NCBI RefSeq assembly: GCF_023284045.1
Contig: NZ_JAKIKQ010000003.1
Span: 62,001-126,000 of the forward strand
Direction: 5' to 3'
Source of the DNA: Shewanella kaireitica
GTDB lineage: Bacteria; Pseudomonadota; Gammaproteobacteria; Enterobacterales; Shewanellaceae
Length of the DNA stretch: 64,000 nucleotides
Under the pieces are notes generated by a model. The model had not been told where the DNA came from, ran no database searches, and worked only from the letters and a program-made list of their open reading frames with translations. The position numbers and the translations under genes are program-made. Below are positions 1 to 9,124 of the stretch, in pieces; positions within the stretch are counted from its first letter, which is position 1, and every line of letters starts with the position of its first letter.

Positions 1-2134
1 CTGCACTCACCAGCGCCGCTTTGGCTGATGCATCTAGCTCCAGCGCATCAGTGTGAGATTGACGAATAGCGTTTATCGATTTTTGTTGCTTAGCAAACTG
101 CTGATTAGATTGAGCGATTGCGCTATTAAGCGAATCAACAGTGCGGTATTGCTCTGGAATAGCTGCCAAAAGCTGCTCTAACTGCCCTTGCAATGTGGCA
201 ACTTGTGTCTGTACGCCTTGGTATAGCTCGCGCTCTGTATCTAGTGCTGCTCGCAGTGTCTGCTCTTTAACTTGCCAAGTTTGTAGCTGCTCTCTTAATC
301 TTGCTAATTGCTGTGTTGCTTGGCTAGCGGTTTCAACTTGCTTATTCAACGCTTGTTGTTGCTCGCCAAGCTGCTCAGCTGATAATGCAGCACTATCGGC
401 TGTAAGCTCTATTCTTTGCTTCAGTTCATCAGCAACCTTTACTTGCTCTTGCAGTTTAGTACTGAGTCCGGAGTATTTTGCTCTAGCTTGAGTAAGAGCC
501 TCCGCTGCTTGGTCCTCAGCCAACTGTGCTTGTTGCAATTGCTCTTCAGTTGGCAATTGTTGCTCACTTTGAGCAAGATGAGGGTGCTCAACACTGCCGC
601 AAACAGGACAAGGTTGTCCCATAGTCAACTGTTGGGCCAACATCGCCGCCTGTCCACGGTGCCAAACTAACTTTAATGTTTGATGCTGAGTCTGAGCTTG
701 TGTAAATACCTGCCGAAGCTGCTGACCTTGGGCTTTTGCAGCTGCCAAAGCAGCCTCTGTGATCTCAACTTCAGATTTGGCTTTTTGCCAATGAGTAAAG
801 CGTTCAATTAATTCACTGTGCCCACTAAGCGCTTGTTGAGCATTCACCAACTCGGTAGCCGTAAACTCAAGCTGTGGCACTTGCTGCTCCGCCGTTTGCC
901 TTTCAGCTAATAACCCATCAAGCGCAGCTTTTGCTGCCACACCTTTTTGTTGCGCCTGCTCGCGCTGGCTGCTTGCTAATGCCAAGGCTTTTTGCGCACT
1001 ATCTAGCCCTTGAAGTTGAGGGACCAGCTGAGTTAATTGTTGTTGCTCACTTTGAGTTTGTTGAAGCGTTAGTTCTAGTCCCGCCAAGCGATTAAATTGA
1101 GTTAAGCTAAGCGCCAATGCGTTTTCAGTTTGCTGCTTGGCTAATTGCGCCTGCGTCACCACATGTTGAGCTTGTGACGCCTCGGTATCGCGCGCTAAAG
1201 ACATTTCAAGCACAGGTTTGAGCTGCAGTGCCTTTTGACCTGCGTCTAGACTTGACAGCTGTAGTTCAACAGTCTCTTTTCGCGCGGCTAATTCAGTAGC
1301 GGTTTGCTTAAGTTTATCTAAGTATTCAAAATCGTTTCGCAGCAGTTTAGCCATTTCAAACTGCTTATTGATCTCAATAAGAGCAAGCTGTGCGGCTTCT
1401 TTCTTCTCTGCTGACACAGTAAGTTCTGGTGCAAGGCTATTAAGCTCATTTGCCAAAGCCTCATCAGACTCCACTGCTATATTATGCAACATACCTTCAC
1501 GTTTATTGCGGTGATCTCGCACGGCGCCTTTTATTGCCGCAGCCTTAAACTTAAGTTTATCTTCTATTTTTCGATAAATTTGCGTCTGGAATAACTGGCT
1601 GAATATCTTCTCTCGATCTTTAGAGTCTGCCATTAACAACTCTCTAAATTTACCTTGAGGCAATACCATCACCTGCCGAAATTGATCCGCATCGAGTCCA
1701 GTGAGTAGCTCAATCTCTGCCGTAGCTTCAGACACTTTACTCGCTACAAGCAGGTGTTCAGTACCATCGGCATCCAGCTTAAATAGCTGCGCTTCAGGCT
1801 TTTGTACTGTATAACCATCGCCACTTTTCTTCGCTCGCGGCTGCTCAGGCACCCGGCGGATACGATATTGATTGTCAGCCAATGCAAACGTAAAAGTGAC
1901 CTCTGTTAACACATCATCATTAGCAATATCGCAGCGCATCTGGCTGCCTTCACGCTCATCACCGGTGGTTTTACCATAAAGCGCAAAACAGATTGCATCG
2001 AGTAAGGTTGTCTTGCCCGCGCCTGTTGGGCCATTAATCAAAAACAGTGGATGAACGCCAAGTGCTTCAAAATCTGTGACTTGTTGGCCACTAAAGGGCC
2101 CAAATGCAGACATGGTTAACTTAATCGGCCTCAT
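1..2134 (-). CDS. sbcC: SbcC, exonuclease subunit (3' part cut by window edge)
   Basis: SbcC is the Rad50-like ATPase of the SbcCD nuclease, which opens hairpins and trims DNA ends. About 711 residues are present; the C-terminal ATPase half lies beyond base 1. Seen: an N-terminus MRPIKLTMSAFGPFSG typical of the family, Walker A GPTGAGKT at residues 35-42, long Gln/Ala/Glu-rich coiled-coil sequence, and the zinc-hook motif CPVC at residues 509-512 (near bases 598-610). The start ATG at 2134 overlaps the sbcD stop (ATGA), so the two genes are translationally coupled. Identification is firm; only completeness cannot be judged. Confidence 0.96.
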   Translation of the reverse strand, partial: MRPIKLTMSAFGPFSGQQVTDFEALGVHPLFLINGPTGAGKTTLLDAICFALYGKTTGDEREGSQMRCDIANDDVLTEVTFTFALADNQYRIRRVPEQPRAKKSGDGYTVQKPEAQLFKLDADGTEHLLVASKVSEATAEIELLTGLDADQFRQVMVLPQGKFRELLMADSKDREKIFSQLFQTQIYRKIEDKLKFKAAAIKGAVRDHRNKREGMLHNIAVESDEALANELNSLAPELTVSAEKKEAAQLALIEINKQFEMAKLLRNDFEYLDKLKQTATELAARKETVELQLSSLDAGQKALQLKPVLEMSLARDTEASQAQHVVTQAQLAKQQTENALALSLTQFNRLAGLELTLQQTQSEQQQLTQLVPQLQGLDSAQKALALASSQREQAQQKGVAAKAALDGLLAERQTAEQQVPQLEFTATELVNAQQALSGHSELIERFTHWQKAKSEVEITEAALAAAKAQGQQLRQVFTQAQTQHQTLKLVWHRGQAAMLAQQLTMGQPCPVCGSVEHPHLAQSEQQLPTEEQLQQAQLAEDQAAEALTQARAKYSGLSTKLQEQVKVADELKQRIELTADSAALSAEQLGEQQQALNKQVETASQATQQLARLREQLQTWQVKEQTLRAALDTERELYQGVQTQVATLQGQLEQLLAAIPEQYRTVDSLNSAIAQSNQQFAKQQKSINAIRQSHTDALELDASAKAALVSA

Positions 2135-3273
2135 GTTTGCTCTCCCTTATGCAGGGAATCTATGGTGTCGACTATCGCACTGTGCTGCTTTTCAGTTAAA
2201 GACTCGCCATACACTTGAGAGAAAAAGTCACTGAACATATCCAGTTCACCTTTTTTAATATGCTCTTTACCAATATCAAGCTGTTGATTTTGTGCCATTA
2301 GACCGGTTCGCTCAAGATGCAATACATTAGGATACACCGCGCGTAATTTACCCATGGCGTCGAGAATCGCACTTTTATCAAGAAGGCGAACCATTAAGTA
2401 GTCATCTCGGTTAAGGTCAGTTTGTCCCGCAACTAAGATATCCGATAACAGCCCTTCAACGATACGAACATCTCGCATGCCATTTAGGGGTAACAAACTA
2501 ATATCTGCTTTGCCAGCCGAGTCAAACTCAACCAGAGTGACTGACTTTTTCTGATTTTGCTCACTAAAAGAATATTTCAACGGCGAGCCTGAATATCGGA
2601 TCTGTTCACTGCCTTTATATTGAGGGCCGTGCAAATGCCCTAAGGCCGTATATTGATAATCAGAAAATAGACTTGGTGATATTTTATCTGCGCCGCCAAT
2701 ACTTATTGGCCTTTCAGAATCCGACTCACTGCCACCATCTAAAAAGCAGTGACTGATCACCACTTTAGGTAGCTCTTTAGCATCATGTTCAGTCACTTGC
2801 TCAAGCAGCTTTATCATCGCCTCTTCATGAGTACTGACTTCACATTCAAACACGTGACGCACCGTGGCAGGATCAGCATAAGGAAGCGGGTAAAAAATAG
2901 CGTTTCCTTGCTTGCCTTTCAGCTCTATAGGATTTAGCGAAGCACTTAAAGGCCCCACAATATGCAGTCCACTGTCCTGCATCTGTCTTGAAGCAAAGCC
3001 TAATCGCTCATGGCCATCATGATTACCAGCAATCATAATGACTGATATTTTAAGTTCATTAACCAAGGTATTTAACACTTCATCGAGTAATGCGACTGCA
3101 TTTGCTGGCGGCACTGAGCGATCATAAATATCACCTGCAATAATCAGGGCATCAACGTCTTGCTCTTTTGCCATTTCAATAATTTGCTGCAAGACATAGC
3201 GCTGATCGTCTAGTAGCGACTGATTATGCAGTTGTCTGCCAATATGCCAGTCAGAAGTGTGGATAAATTTCAT
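2131..3273 (-). CDS. sbcD: SbcD, exonuclease subunit
   Basis: Mre11-like metallophosphoesterase, the nuclease subunit of SbcCD. The 380 residues carry the ordered phosphoesterase motifs DWHIG (residues 8-12), GDIYD, GNHDGH and GHLH that bind the two metal ions. The chosen start is the ATG at 3273 (MKFIHTSDWHIG), which matches the family N-terminus. The frame is open further upstream to 3342, but that would add 23 residues with no family match. The gene precedes sbcC with a 4-base overlap, as in other gammaproteobacteria. Length is close to the E. coli protein (400 aa). Confidence 0.95.
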   Translation of the reverse strand: MKFIHTSDWHIGRQLHNQSLLDDQRYVLQQIIEMAKEQDVDALIIAGDIYDRSVPPANAVALLDEVLNTLVNELKISVIMIAGNHDGHERLGFASRQMQDSGLHIVGPLSASLNPIELKGKQGNAIFYPLPYADPATVRHVFECEVSTHEEAMIKLLEQVTEHDAKELPKVVISHCFLDGGSESDSERPISIGGADKISPSLFSDYQYTALGHLHGPQYKGSEQIRYSGSPLKYSFSEQNQKKSVTLVEFDSAGKADISLLPLNGMRDVRIVEGLLSDILVAGQTDLNRDDYLMVRLLDKSAILDAMGKLRAVYPNVLHLERTGLMAQNQQLDIGKEHIKKGELDMFSDFFSQVYGESLTEKQHSAIVDTIDSLHKGEQT

Positions 3274-3397
3274 GCATTCTCGTTTAAAAATGAAGGAGAT
3301 GAGAGAGGCTTCTATAGTAAGAAAAGCCTCCTTGCTATACAAGTGTGATTGCCCGTCTTGGGGCTATTGGTCTTTCGAGCTTAGTTTTTTTTTCGAA

Positions 3398-3481
3398 TTC
3401 AATGCTTTTAAGGCAAGGCTTGAGCGATGATGCTTAGCGGGCTAAGTGAAAAGCTCATCACGCAGCAATAAAAGCATTGAA
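3398..3481. repeat. Palindromic intergenic element
   Basis: Perfect 13-base inverted arms (TTCAATGCTTTTA at 3398-3410 and its complement at 3469-3481) enclose a second stem around CTTAG/CTAAG near 3433-3446 and GATGA/TCATC. The right arm is followed by a GC-rich stretch (AACCCGAAGGGCAGCGC) to about 3540. The layout resembles a dispersed Shewanella intergenic repeat recalled from other genomes; that link is memory-based and was not searched here. The rest of the 3274-3717 gap holds only the promoter region of the next gene. Confidence 0.5.
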
Positions 3482-3717
3482 ACGAACCCGAAGGGCAGCG
3501 CTTCTTGGCTGTTTTTACTGCGCTGTAGGCTATTTGTGGAGAATAACTAAACGGAATAGTCTCCAGCTTGTTAAAATAGCCAATTAACGATTAAGGGGGA
3601 GAGTTTGGTTATTTGGACTATTACCCGCATTAACTTTTTGTAATGAATCATCCACGTTGGTGCAAGGAGCGCAACGTACAATTCAGTTCTCAGCAAACAA
3701 CTCATTAGGATAACAAA

Positions 3718-4257
3718 ATGAAATGTACTAAATTAATCTGTATTGCACTGGCTTTCACACCACTTGCAGCCTTTGCCGACAAAGAAGATGATGCTCTAGC
3801 TACATTGGCACTGCAACGGGCGAATTTTAGCTTAGAACAGGCAGTCGATAAGGTTACTACCGATTACGCCAAACATATCGTCGAGTTTGAAATTGATGAT
3901 CATAATAATCAAGCAACCTACGAAATTGAAGCGGTTAACCTTAAAGCGGAAGAGAAACATAAGATTGAATTAAGCCTTACTGATGGTAGCGTGCTAAAAC
4001 ACAAAACTAAAAATAGCTTAAGCCGCTTAGATGATGAGGATTTGCTAGCATTACAAGAGTTACAGGCATCAAACTTTAACTTAAGTACAACCATTGCCCA
4101 GTTGAAGCAAAAATATGCTGCCGATGTCATCGAATTTGAATTAGAGAGCAAAAAAGGTATTACATTCTACAAATTTAAATTAATGGGTGAACAAGGCCTA
4201 ACTCGTGTCATTGTAGATGTCACAACAGGTAAAGTTATACCGGTCATGAAGCGCTAA
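3718..4257 (+). CDS. Secreted PepSY-domain protein
   Basis: A 179-residue protein with a Sec signal peptide (MKCTKLICIALAFTPLAAFA, cleavage likely before DKED). The mature part contains two similar modules, about residues 25-95 and 100-178, each with the helix-strand pattern of PepSY domains. The second ends in the typical VDVTTGKVI strand. PepSY domains are thought to inhibit proteases or act as periplasmic sensors. The gene sits 45 bases upstream of a response regulator/sensor kinase pair on the same strand, so it is probably the periplasmic partner or a target of that system (inference). A TAGGAT ribosome site precedes the ATG. Confidence 0.8.
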   Translation: MKCTKLICIALAFTPLAAFADKEDDALATLALQRANFSLEQAVDKVTTDYAKHIVEFEIDDHNNQATYEIEAVNLKAEEKHKIELSLTDGSVLKHKTKNSLSRLDDEDLLALQELQASNFNLSTTIAQLKQKYAADVIEFELESKKGITFYKFKLMGEQGLTRVIVDVTTGKVIPVMKR

Positions 4258-4302
4258 TTCAGTCTATTTTATGGGGGAGACACACTCCCCTTAGGAGTAT
4301 TT

Positions 4303-4986
4303 TTGCGAATTCTTGTTATTGAAGATAACCTAACAACTCGTCAATACTTACAAAAAGCCCTTAAAGAACAGGGTTATGAGGTTGATTTGGCTGAAAATGG
4401 CCAAGATGGTTTATTTTTAGCCCTTGAAGGCGACTACCAATTAATTTTACTTGATAGGATGCTGCCTAAACTAGATGGTTTAACAGTATTAACCACGTTA
4501 AGAAATGCGGGCAAAAAAACACCCGTTTTAATTCTAAGTGCTTTAGACAGCGTTTCTGAACGAGTAAAAGGATTGCGTGAGGGAAGTGATGATTACCTGA
4601 TCAAACCTTTTGCTCTTTCTGAACTGCTAGTACGTATTGAGATATTGATTCAGCGTAAAGGGTCGAACAGTGACAAACAAACCAATGTCTTGCAGGTCGC
4701 TGATCTAAAGATGGAATTACTGTCTCGAAAAGTGTTTAGAGGAAATAATGAAGTTATTCTTCAACCCAAAGAGTTTAAGCTACTACGTTATTTAATGGAG
4801 CATAGCGGACAAGTCGTGTCTCGCTCATTACTGTTTGAAGCCGTTTGGGATTATCAATTTGATCCACAAACTAATGTGATTGATGTGCATATGGCAAGAT
4901 TACGAAAAAAGGTAGAATTTGATGGTCTTCCCTCCCTTCTTGAAACAGTACGTGGCGTTGGTTACCGCATGGTGGAACAGGGTTAA
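4303..4986 (+). CDS. OmpR/PhoB-family response regulator
   Basis: 227 residues: an N-terminal receiver domain (about 1-118) with phospho-acceptor D51 in LLDRMLP, acidic residues ED near residues 7-8 and the conserved Lys in LIKPF, followed by a winged-helix DNA-binding domain (about 130-225, ending RGVGYRM). The start codon is TTG at 4303, chosen because TTAGGAG lies a few bases upstream and the protein begins exactly at the family start MRILVIEDN. It is placed between the PepSY gene and its kinase. Specific target genes are unknown; QseB/PmrA-like regulators are the nearest recognisable relatives. Confidence 0.92.
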   Translation: MRILVIEDNLTTRQYLQKALKEQGYEVDLAENGQDGLFLALEGDYQLILLDRMLPKLDGLTVLTTLRNAGKKTPVLILSALDSVSERVKGLREGSDDYLIKPFALSELLVRIEILIQRKGSNSDKQTNVLQVADLKMELLSRKVFRGNNEVILQPKEFKLLRYLMEHSGQVVSRSLLFEAVWDYQFDPQTNVIDVHMARLRKKVEFDGLPSLLETVRGVGYRMVEQG

Positions 4987-6310
4987 ATCTGCTCACTCAG
5001 TATGGCGTTTAACCCGCTTATATACGGGCTTATTACTATCAGTAGTCGCCATTTTGCTTGTTGTATTGTACCAATTAAGCATTGGTCAAATGAACCGACA
5101 ACAACAATTACAAATGGCGAATATTATTGCTCAACAAACATTACTTGCTGAGCAATTGACGACTGCGCAATTTGTTGAACAATTTGAACTACAAGCTCAA
5201 AGCTCAAGGCAATACATCTTAAGCTATCAAACTAAACAACAATCTATTGGTAGATTGAGTGAAGCCCCTACATTACCTCAATGCCCAACCCTAAGTCGCT
5301 TCCCAATTTGGTTAGATCAATACGATGAAATTAGACTGGTTTCTGGTTGTGCACAGCCTTTAGGCTCGGGAACGCTCATCGTCGCCGTTGATGATGAATC
5401 ATTATATGAGCTTAAAGCACAATTCATTAGCGCATCTGCGATAGCTTTGTGTTTGGCCATCTTGCTAGGCCTAATAACAGGCTTAATATTCTCCAAACGA
5501 GTGTTAAAACGCATCAATGGTTTTAACCAAGTGGCGTTGCAGGTTGAAGCAGGACACCTTAGCGCGCGGGTTGCGGTATCAGAGCAAAATGATGAGTACG
5601 ACCACATGGCCTCACATATCAATACTATGCTTAGTCAATTGCAACATTCTTTTGAAACCATAGCGGGAATAACTGATGCGATAGCCCATGATTTACGCAC
5701 TCCGCTTAGCCATTTAAGACAGCAAATGGAATCTGAAATATTAGATAAGCAGCTTGAAAACCTGCCAACTGAACAATTGGAATCGATGCTACATAAACTT
5801 GATGAAATACTATTCACTTTTAGTTCAATGCTTGAGCTCACCCGTTTGCAGCAGCAACGAGAGGACAATAGCCAAAATTTCACTAACGTTAATTTACAAC
5901 AAGTCATCATCGACGCAGTCGACTTAATCGAGCCTCTTGCTGAAGAGAAGCAACAACTTGTGACTCTGCAGCTACCGTCTCCTTTATCGCTCCAAGGTGA
6001 TGCCACTTTACTGTTTCGCGCCATATACAACCTATTAGAAAACGCCAGTAAATATGCAGGTGTTAATGCACAAATTGAAGCGAGATTGACGCCTAACGGA
6101 TTTATCATTAGCGATAATGGCCCTGGGATCAGCGATAGCGAAAAAGAGAAAGTCTTTCAGCGGTTATATCGCATTGAAAAAAGCCGTGGAGTTGCAGGTT
6201 TTGGCCTAGGTTTAACCTTAGTAAAAGCCATAATACAACTGCATAGTGGCACCATTGAGTTGTTGGATAATAAACCAGGGCTCGCTGTTCAAATTACATT
6301 CTCAGACTAA
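4919..6310 (+). CDS. Sensor histidine kinase
   Basis: Membrane-bound kinase partner of the preceding regulator. Seen: first membrane segment around residues 34-52, a periplasmic sensor of about 110 residues, a second membrane segment around 170-190, HAMP, the HisKA motif AIAHDLRTPLSH with phospho-His near residue 257, and HATPase motifs NLLENASKYA, DNGPGI and GFGLGL. The start is uncertain: ATGs at 4919/4922 overlap the regulator by about 65 bases with a weak AAGGT site upstream, while GTG 4952 or TTG 4958 would give a shorter N-terminus. The overlap implies coupled translation. Confidence 0.9.
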   Translation: MMVFPPFLKQYVALVTAWWNRVKSAHSVWRLTRLYTGLLLSVVAILLVVLYQLSIGQMNRQQQLQMANIIAQQTLLAEQLTTAQFVEQFELQAQSSRQYILSYQTKQQSIGRLSEAPTLPQCPTLSRFPIWLDQYDEIRLVSGCAQPLGSGTLIVAVDDESLYELKAQFISASAIALCLAILLGLITGLIFSKRVLKRINGFNQVALQVEAGHLSARVAVSEQNDEYDHMASHINTMLSQLQHSFETIAGITDAIAHDLRTPLSHLRQQMESEILDKQLENLPTEQLESMLHKLDEILFTFSSMLELTRLQQQREDNSQNFTNVNLQQVIIDAVDLIEPLAEEKQQLVTLQLPSPLSLQGDATLLFRAIYNLLENASKYAGVNAQIEARLTPNGFIISDNGPGISDSEKEKVFQRLYRIEKSRGVAGFGLGLTLVKAIIQLHSGTIELLDNKPGLAVQITFSD

Positions 6311-6803
6311 GTGCTATTCGTAATTATCTACCAGCCGCTTACAGAGCACTTTTATTGTGCTTTGCCATTAATGTTCAACGGCCCAGCTTGGAAAGTGGTC
6401 CGCCATAGTGACAGCTTGTACCTACAAGAGTAAAAATATGTGGCTATAGAGTTAGCAACAAAGAAGAATTGCCTCAGAAATGGAGATGCTGACCGCAGAA
6501 AAAAGTGCAATGATGAACTTGCTCTGGGGCAGATAATGCCATTCACAGTGTACCCACGATTAGAATCTGCAAATTAAAGTGGTAAACAAAGTCAGCTCAG
6601 GTAAGACAATCAAGCTTAACGGCTAACATTGACCGCTTTGATGGCTAATACTCTAATGTGGACAAATTATTTACGATTTATCTTACAAAACATGACCCAT
6701 TGCAAATTAGTCACTATTAAATAAAAAAATCAGTGCGTTTGTCGGTGAATATTGTTACTACAGGCTCTGATAAACCCTTTCGTCATTTTCAGGTATCGTT
6801 TTC
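6311..6803. other. Intergenic stretch without a recognisable gene
   Basis: A 493-base gap. A weak stem (AGAGCAC/GTGCTTT, about 6342-6364) may terminate the kinase gene. The AT-rich part from about 6650 to 6800 presumably carries the avtA promoter. Bases 6373-6600 have a more gene-like composition, but all frames are interrupted and no protein family is recognised; this could be an old gene remnant. Confidence 0.4.
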
Positions 6804-8054
6804 ATGCAGTATTCAAAGTTTGGTGAGAAATTTAATCGTAATTCCGGCATTAACCAATTGATGCAAGATCTTAACGACGGACTGCGCACACCAGGTGCGA
6901 TTATGCTGGGAGGCGGCAATCCAGCCACCATTCCAGCAATGCAAGATTACTTTCATCAAGCATCAGCAAAAATGCTAGCAAATGGCGAACTTGTAGCAGC
7001 CTTAGGTAATTATGATGGTCCTCAAGGGAAAAATACTTTCTTAAAGGCGTTGGCAAACTTACTTAAAGAGACCTATGGCTGGGAGATCAGCGAAAAAAAT
7101 ATCAGTCTCACTAATGGTAGCCAAAGCGCATTTTTCTACTTATTTAATCTGCTCGCAGGCAAGCAAACTGATGGCAGTCATAAAAAAATTCTACTGCCGT
7201 TAGCACCTGAATATATTGGCTACAATGATGCAGGTTTAGACGATGATATTTTTGTCTCTTACCGCCCTGAAATTGAACAACTCGATAACCGCCTATTTAA
7301 ATACCATGTCGACTTTGAACAACTAAAGGTTGATGATTCAGTGGCGGCAATATGTGTATCTCGCCCTACTAACCCAACGGGGAATGTACTGACTGACGCC
7401 GAAGTCGCCAAGCTCGATCAATTAGCCCGTGATAATGACATACCACTTATCATCGACAATGCCTACGGTACGCCGTTTCCCAATATCATTTTTGAGGAGG
7501 TTACTCCTTTTTGGAACAGCAATACCATCTTATGTATGAGCCTATCAAAATTGGGGTTGCCAGGCGTTCGCTGCGGCATAGTGATAGCGAATGAAAAGAT
7601 AACACAAGCATTGACCAACCTTAATGGCATCATCAGTCTAGCACCTGGAGGTTTCGGACCTGCGATTGCCAAGCACATGATTGAATCTGGCGATCTACTG
7701 CGCTTAAGTGAATCGGTTATTAAACCTTTTTATCAGAAAAAATCTGAATTTGCGCTGTCATTGCTGCAACAGTCAATTACTGATAAACGATTCAAAATAC
7801 ATAAACCCGAAGGGGCTATGTTTCTCTGGCTCTGGTTCGATGAACTGCCGATTACCACTATGGAACTCTATCGCCGCCTTAAAGAACGGGGGGTATTGAT
7901 TGTTCCTGGTGAGTATTTCTTCTTTGGTCAAAAAGAAGATTGGTCACACGCACATCAGTGTTTACGGATGAACTACGTTCAGGATGAAGAAAAAATGCGC
8001 ACAGGAATTGCGATAATCGCTGAAGAAGTGATTAAGGCGTATAAACAAGCATAG
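6804..8054 (+). CDS. avtA: Valine-pyruvate aminotransferase AvtA
   Basis: PLP-dependent aminotransferase of the AvtA type, which makes alanine from pyruvate with valine as amino donor (also called transaminase C). The 416 residues match the E. coli protein along its whole length. Shared segments include DLNDGLRTPGAIMLGGGNPA near residue 25, NYDGPQGK, LTNGSQSAFFYLFNL, CVSRPTNPTGNV and the PLP-lysine motif SLSKLGLPG near residue 250. The start ATG at 6804 fits the family N-terminus. It is a single-gene unit with its own promoter gap and a downstream hairpin. Confidence 0.94.
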   Translation: MQYSKFGEKFNRNSGINQLMQDLNDGLRTPGAIMLGGGNPATIPAMQDYFHQASAKMLANGELVAALGNYDGPQGKNTFLKALANLLKETYGWEISEKNISLTNGSQSAFFYLFNLLAGKQTDGSHKKILLPLAPEYIGYNDAGLDDDIFVSYRPEIEQLDNRLFKYHVDFEQLKVDDSVAAICVSRPTNPTGNVLTDAEVAKLDQLARDNDIPLIIDNAYGTPFPNIIFEEVTPFWNSNTILCMSLSKLGLPGVRCGIVIANEKITQALTNLNGIISLAPGGFGPAIAKHMIESGDLLRLSESVIKPFYQKKSEFALSLLQQSITDKRFKIHKPEGAMFLWLWFDELPITTMELYRRLKERGVLIVPGEYFFFGQKEDWSHAHQCLRMNYVQDEEKMRTGIAIIAEEVIKAYKQA

Positions 8055-8063
8055 CCTATTACT

Positions 8064-8097
8064 AAACAGAGCTTATAGATCATATAAGCTCTGTTTT
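8064..8097 (+). terminator. Terminator after avtA
   Basis: Perfect inverted repeat AAACAGAGCTTATA / TATAAGCTCTGTTT around GATC, followed by TTACTT. It lies just past the avtA stop and may also serve the opposing permease gene. Confidence 0.75.
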
Positions 8098-8229
8098 ACT
8101 TATCTGCAGCGCAATTTAATACGACAATGAATGACACACACCTGTAGTCAAAAACTCGTACCAATTCAGTAATGTAATGCCCTAATGTAGATAGTTTTCT
8201 CATACGGGGCATCAATCCAATACAGCAAT

Positions 8230-9003
8230 TTAAGAAAAAAATCCATATTGATCAGACAGTAGCTTTACGCTCATGGCAATAGACATAATAACCACTAATG
8301 GCTTGATTATTTTGGTACCTTTAGTGACCACTAAACGCGACCCTAATGTTGCTCCTATTGCTTGACCAACAAGCATGACTGCGCCAAGCACCCAGAAAAC
8401 TTTACCGCCGATGGCAAAGAAAGTGAGTGATGCGATATTGGTGGAAAAGTTAAGTACCTTGGCGTGGGCTGTCGCTTTTGCCAAACCAAAACCTGCGAGC
8501 GATACAAAGGCTAAAGCAAAGAAACTACCCGTGCCAGGACCAAAAAAACCGTCATAAAACCCAACGCCTAACGCCGCTGTAAAGGCAAAAACGGCTGGCG
8601 TAAGTACTTGATGCTTATCTTCTTCACTGATTTTCTTTGAGAACAGAAAGTAAGCACCAATTCCCAAAATTAGAAACGGCAGCATCACCTCAAGAAACGC
8701 CGTGTCTATCATCTGAACAGCAATAGTACCAAGAGCAGCGCCAACAAAGGCGCAGGCAATACTGAGCTTCATATCTGCCAAACTAACGAGCCCTTTACGG
8801 ACGAAATACATACTGGCAAAAAAACTACCACCGCAGGCTTGTAACTTATTAGTGGCTAACGCTGCTGTTGGTGGTAATCCTGCCCACATAAGAGCTGGAA
8901 TCGTTAACAGGCCGCCTCCTCCAGCAATGGCGTCTATAAAACCAGCTAGCATTGCCACAAAAAATAGCAGAGCAATAAGCTCTAAGGTAAGTTCGATTGT
9001 CAT
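8230..9003 (-). CDS. yfcA: TauE/SafE-family membrane permease (YfcA-like)
   Basis: 257-residue polytopic inner-membrane protein of the TauE/SafE (UPF0721) family, whose members export sulfite, sulfoacetate or related anions. The E. coli YfcA substrate is not established. Family motifs are clear: FVAMLAGFIDAIAGGGG near residue 20, ALATNKLQACGG, VGFYDGFFGPGTGSF and KATAHAKVLN. About eight hydrophobic segments. It is transcribed divergently from a LysR regulator with a 121-base gap, so that regulator may control it (inference from layout). A second family member lies at 32712-33485. Confidence 0.87.
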   Translation of the reverse strand: MTIELTLELIALLFFVAMLAGFIDAIAGGGGLLTIPALMWAGLPPTAALATNKLQACGGSFFASMYFVRKGLVSLADMKLSIACAFVGAALGTIAVQMIDTAFLEVMLPFLILGIGAYFLFSKKISEEDKHQVLTPAVFAFTAALGVGFYDGFFGPGTGSFFALAFVSLAGFGLAKATAHAKVLNFSTNIASLTFFAIGGKVFWVLGAVMLVGQAIGATLGSRLVVTKGTKIIKPLVVIMSIAMSVKLLSDQYGFFS

Positions 9004-9124
9004 TTAGAATAAAGCCCAAGCCATTAAGTGCAGCTATTAAACGAGGTTTGCAGTCGAAACACAAAGGAGTTATCGTATATTTAGAGTGAGATAAACTCAC
9101 ACAAAAATTACTAAGGCATGACAA

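Noticed and set aside
141-1095. Plus-strand open frames opposite sbcC
   Set aside because: They are antisense to the long sbcC frame, have Cys/Ser/Leu-rich low-quality sequence and no start signals.
6352-6546. 64-codon minus-strand frame after the kinase gene
   Set aside because: No recognisable domain, weak start context, biased composition; described only as an intergenic stretch.
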